A stretch of DNA of 7,292 nt, taken from M55B165 sp051744245. Lineage in GTDB: Bacteria > Actinomycetota > Humimicrobiia > Humimicrobiales > Humimicrobiaceae. The first letter of the stretch is position 1; the number at the start of each line of letters is the position of its first letter. The stretch is from the NCBI GenBank assembly GCA_051744245.1, contig JBNJCV010000078.1, positions 1 through 7,292 on the forward strand. Direction: 5' to 3'. The translations under genes and the position numbers were made by a program. Below, in pieces: positions 6,839-7,292 of the stretch. The notes under the pieces are model-generated. The model did not search any database. It was given only the letters and a program-made list of their open reading frames with translations, and had not been told where the DNA came from.

Positions 6839-7292
6839 ATGTTTAAATTTCATCAAGTCTTATGGGCAAAATTACATAATGTAAAAAAAAAGCTAAAGGA
6901 TGGGGAAAAAGGGCTTACTTTAGTAGAAGTAGTAATAGCTCTGCTTATTATCTCCATAATAACTGCTATTGTAATCCATAGCAGTATTATGGCCATAGAT
7001 ACCTCAGAATATAATAAAACCAAGACCATCGCACTTTCTATTGCCAATGAAGAGATGGAGAAAATAAGGGCCATGGATTATGGGGATATAGGTATAGTTG
7101 GAGAGAGCCCCGAGGGAACCCTGGAAAGTGAAGCTGTCAGTCCTGAAGGCTACACTATAAATTATGATGTAAGCTGGATAGAGGGGGAAGATAGCTACAA
7201 GCAGGTAGCTGTAAGTGTTTTTAAACAGCCAATGAAAGTTGATGTAGAAGTTATAACCCAGATTTACCCATCGGAGTCCAGCGGTGCAGGCG
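6839..7292 (+). CDS. Type IV prepilin-like protein, PilV/GspI type (5' part, runs off the edge)
   Basis: The frame stays open from ATG 6839 to the window end (151 codons plus one base), so the gene is cut by the right edge, not broken. Residues 1-25 are a basic leader ending in DGEKG. The class III cleavage motif follows as G25/L26-TLVEVVIALLIIS, with Glu at mature position 5 and a hydrophobic helix to about residue 47. After the helix, ANEEMEKIRAMDYGDI and YTINYDVSWIEG...KQVAVSVF resemble minor pilins of the PilV type and GspI pseudopilins. PilD at 55 is the expected processing enzyme. At 25 residues the leader is longer than that of type IVa pilins (about 6-12). No ATG, GTG or TTG codon occurs later in frame before the cleavage site, so the start is fixed even though no good Shine-Dalgarno is visible. 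It lies nine bases after aroQ. Which minor pilin it is cannot be settled without the rest. Confidence 0.9.
   Translation, partial: MFKFHQVLWAKLHNVKKKLKDGEKGLTLVEVVIALLIISIITAIVIHSSIMAIDTSEYNKTKTIALSIANEEMEKIRAMDYGDIGIVGESPEGTLESEAVSPEGYTINYDVSWIEGEDSYKQVAVSVFKQPMKVDVEVITQIYPSESSGAG

Noticed and set aside
6830..6910. Possible terminator between aroQ and the prepilin gene
   Set aside because: The gap is nine bases, and I find no GC-rich stem before the A-rich stretches, which are on the wrong strand to be a U-tract for aroQ.
6853..7074. Reverse-strand 73-codon open frame at the right end
   Set aside because: It is antisense to the prepilin leader and helix, which carry a clear class III cleavage motif on the + strand.
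1..7292. CRISPR arrays, tRNA/rRNA genes, insertion sequences, attachment sites or a novel defence or mobile system
   Set aside because: No regular repeats, RNA gene signatures, transposase or integrase motifs, or inverted repeats were seen. The space is almost fully occupied by recognisable pilus and shikimate genes.

Overview
The window is a compact, one-strand block from an A/T-rich bacterial genome (roughly one third G+C by eye). It holds ten genes, all on the + strand, nine complete and one cut by the right edge. Arg is written mostly AGA/AGG and Ile often ATA. TGA and TAA both end genes, so the standard bacterial code fits. I cannot fix the taxon. The linkage and composition would suit several low-G+C, probably anaerobic lineages, such as Clostridia-like Firmicutes or uncultured phyla, and that is only an inference.

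Layout. Positions 1-54 are a short A/T-rich leader. Positions 55-3636 carry a type IV pilus assembly block: prepilin peptidase (pilD), actin-like PilM, PilN, PilO, and a small lipoprotein that looks like PilP. Positions 3649-6829 carry four shikimate-pathway genes in the order aroC, aroK, aroB, aroQ: chorismate synthase, shikimate kinase, 3-dehydroquinate synthase and type II 3-dehydroquinate dehydratase. From 6839 to the edge is the start of a minor prepilin gene of PilV/GspI type. It is recognised by its class III (type IV pilin) leader and by PilV-like sequence after it.

The genes are packed with 4-bp ATGA overlaps or gaps of at most 13 nt. I see no terminator or internal promoter, so co-transcription is likely. 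PilD would cut the prepilin leader. PilM (cytoplasmic), PilN and PilO (inner membrane) and the PilP-like lipoprotein would form the alignment complex of the pilus machine. AroB, AroQ, AroK and AroC catalyse steps 2, 3, 5 and 7 of chorismate synthesis; the genes for the other steps are not here.

The main point of interest is the arrangement. A housekeeping aromatic-biosynthesis cassette sits inside a pilus locus, with assembly genes before it and a pilin gene after it. The place where proteobacterial loci have the secretin gene pilQ (pilMNOPQ-aroK-aroB) is taken by aroC. I found no convincing undescribed system. The remaining findings are substitutions in conserved motifs, a start-site correction and an edge-truncated pilin.
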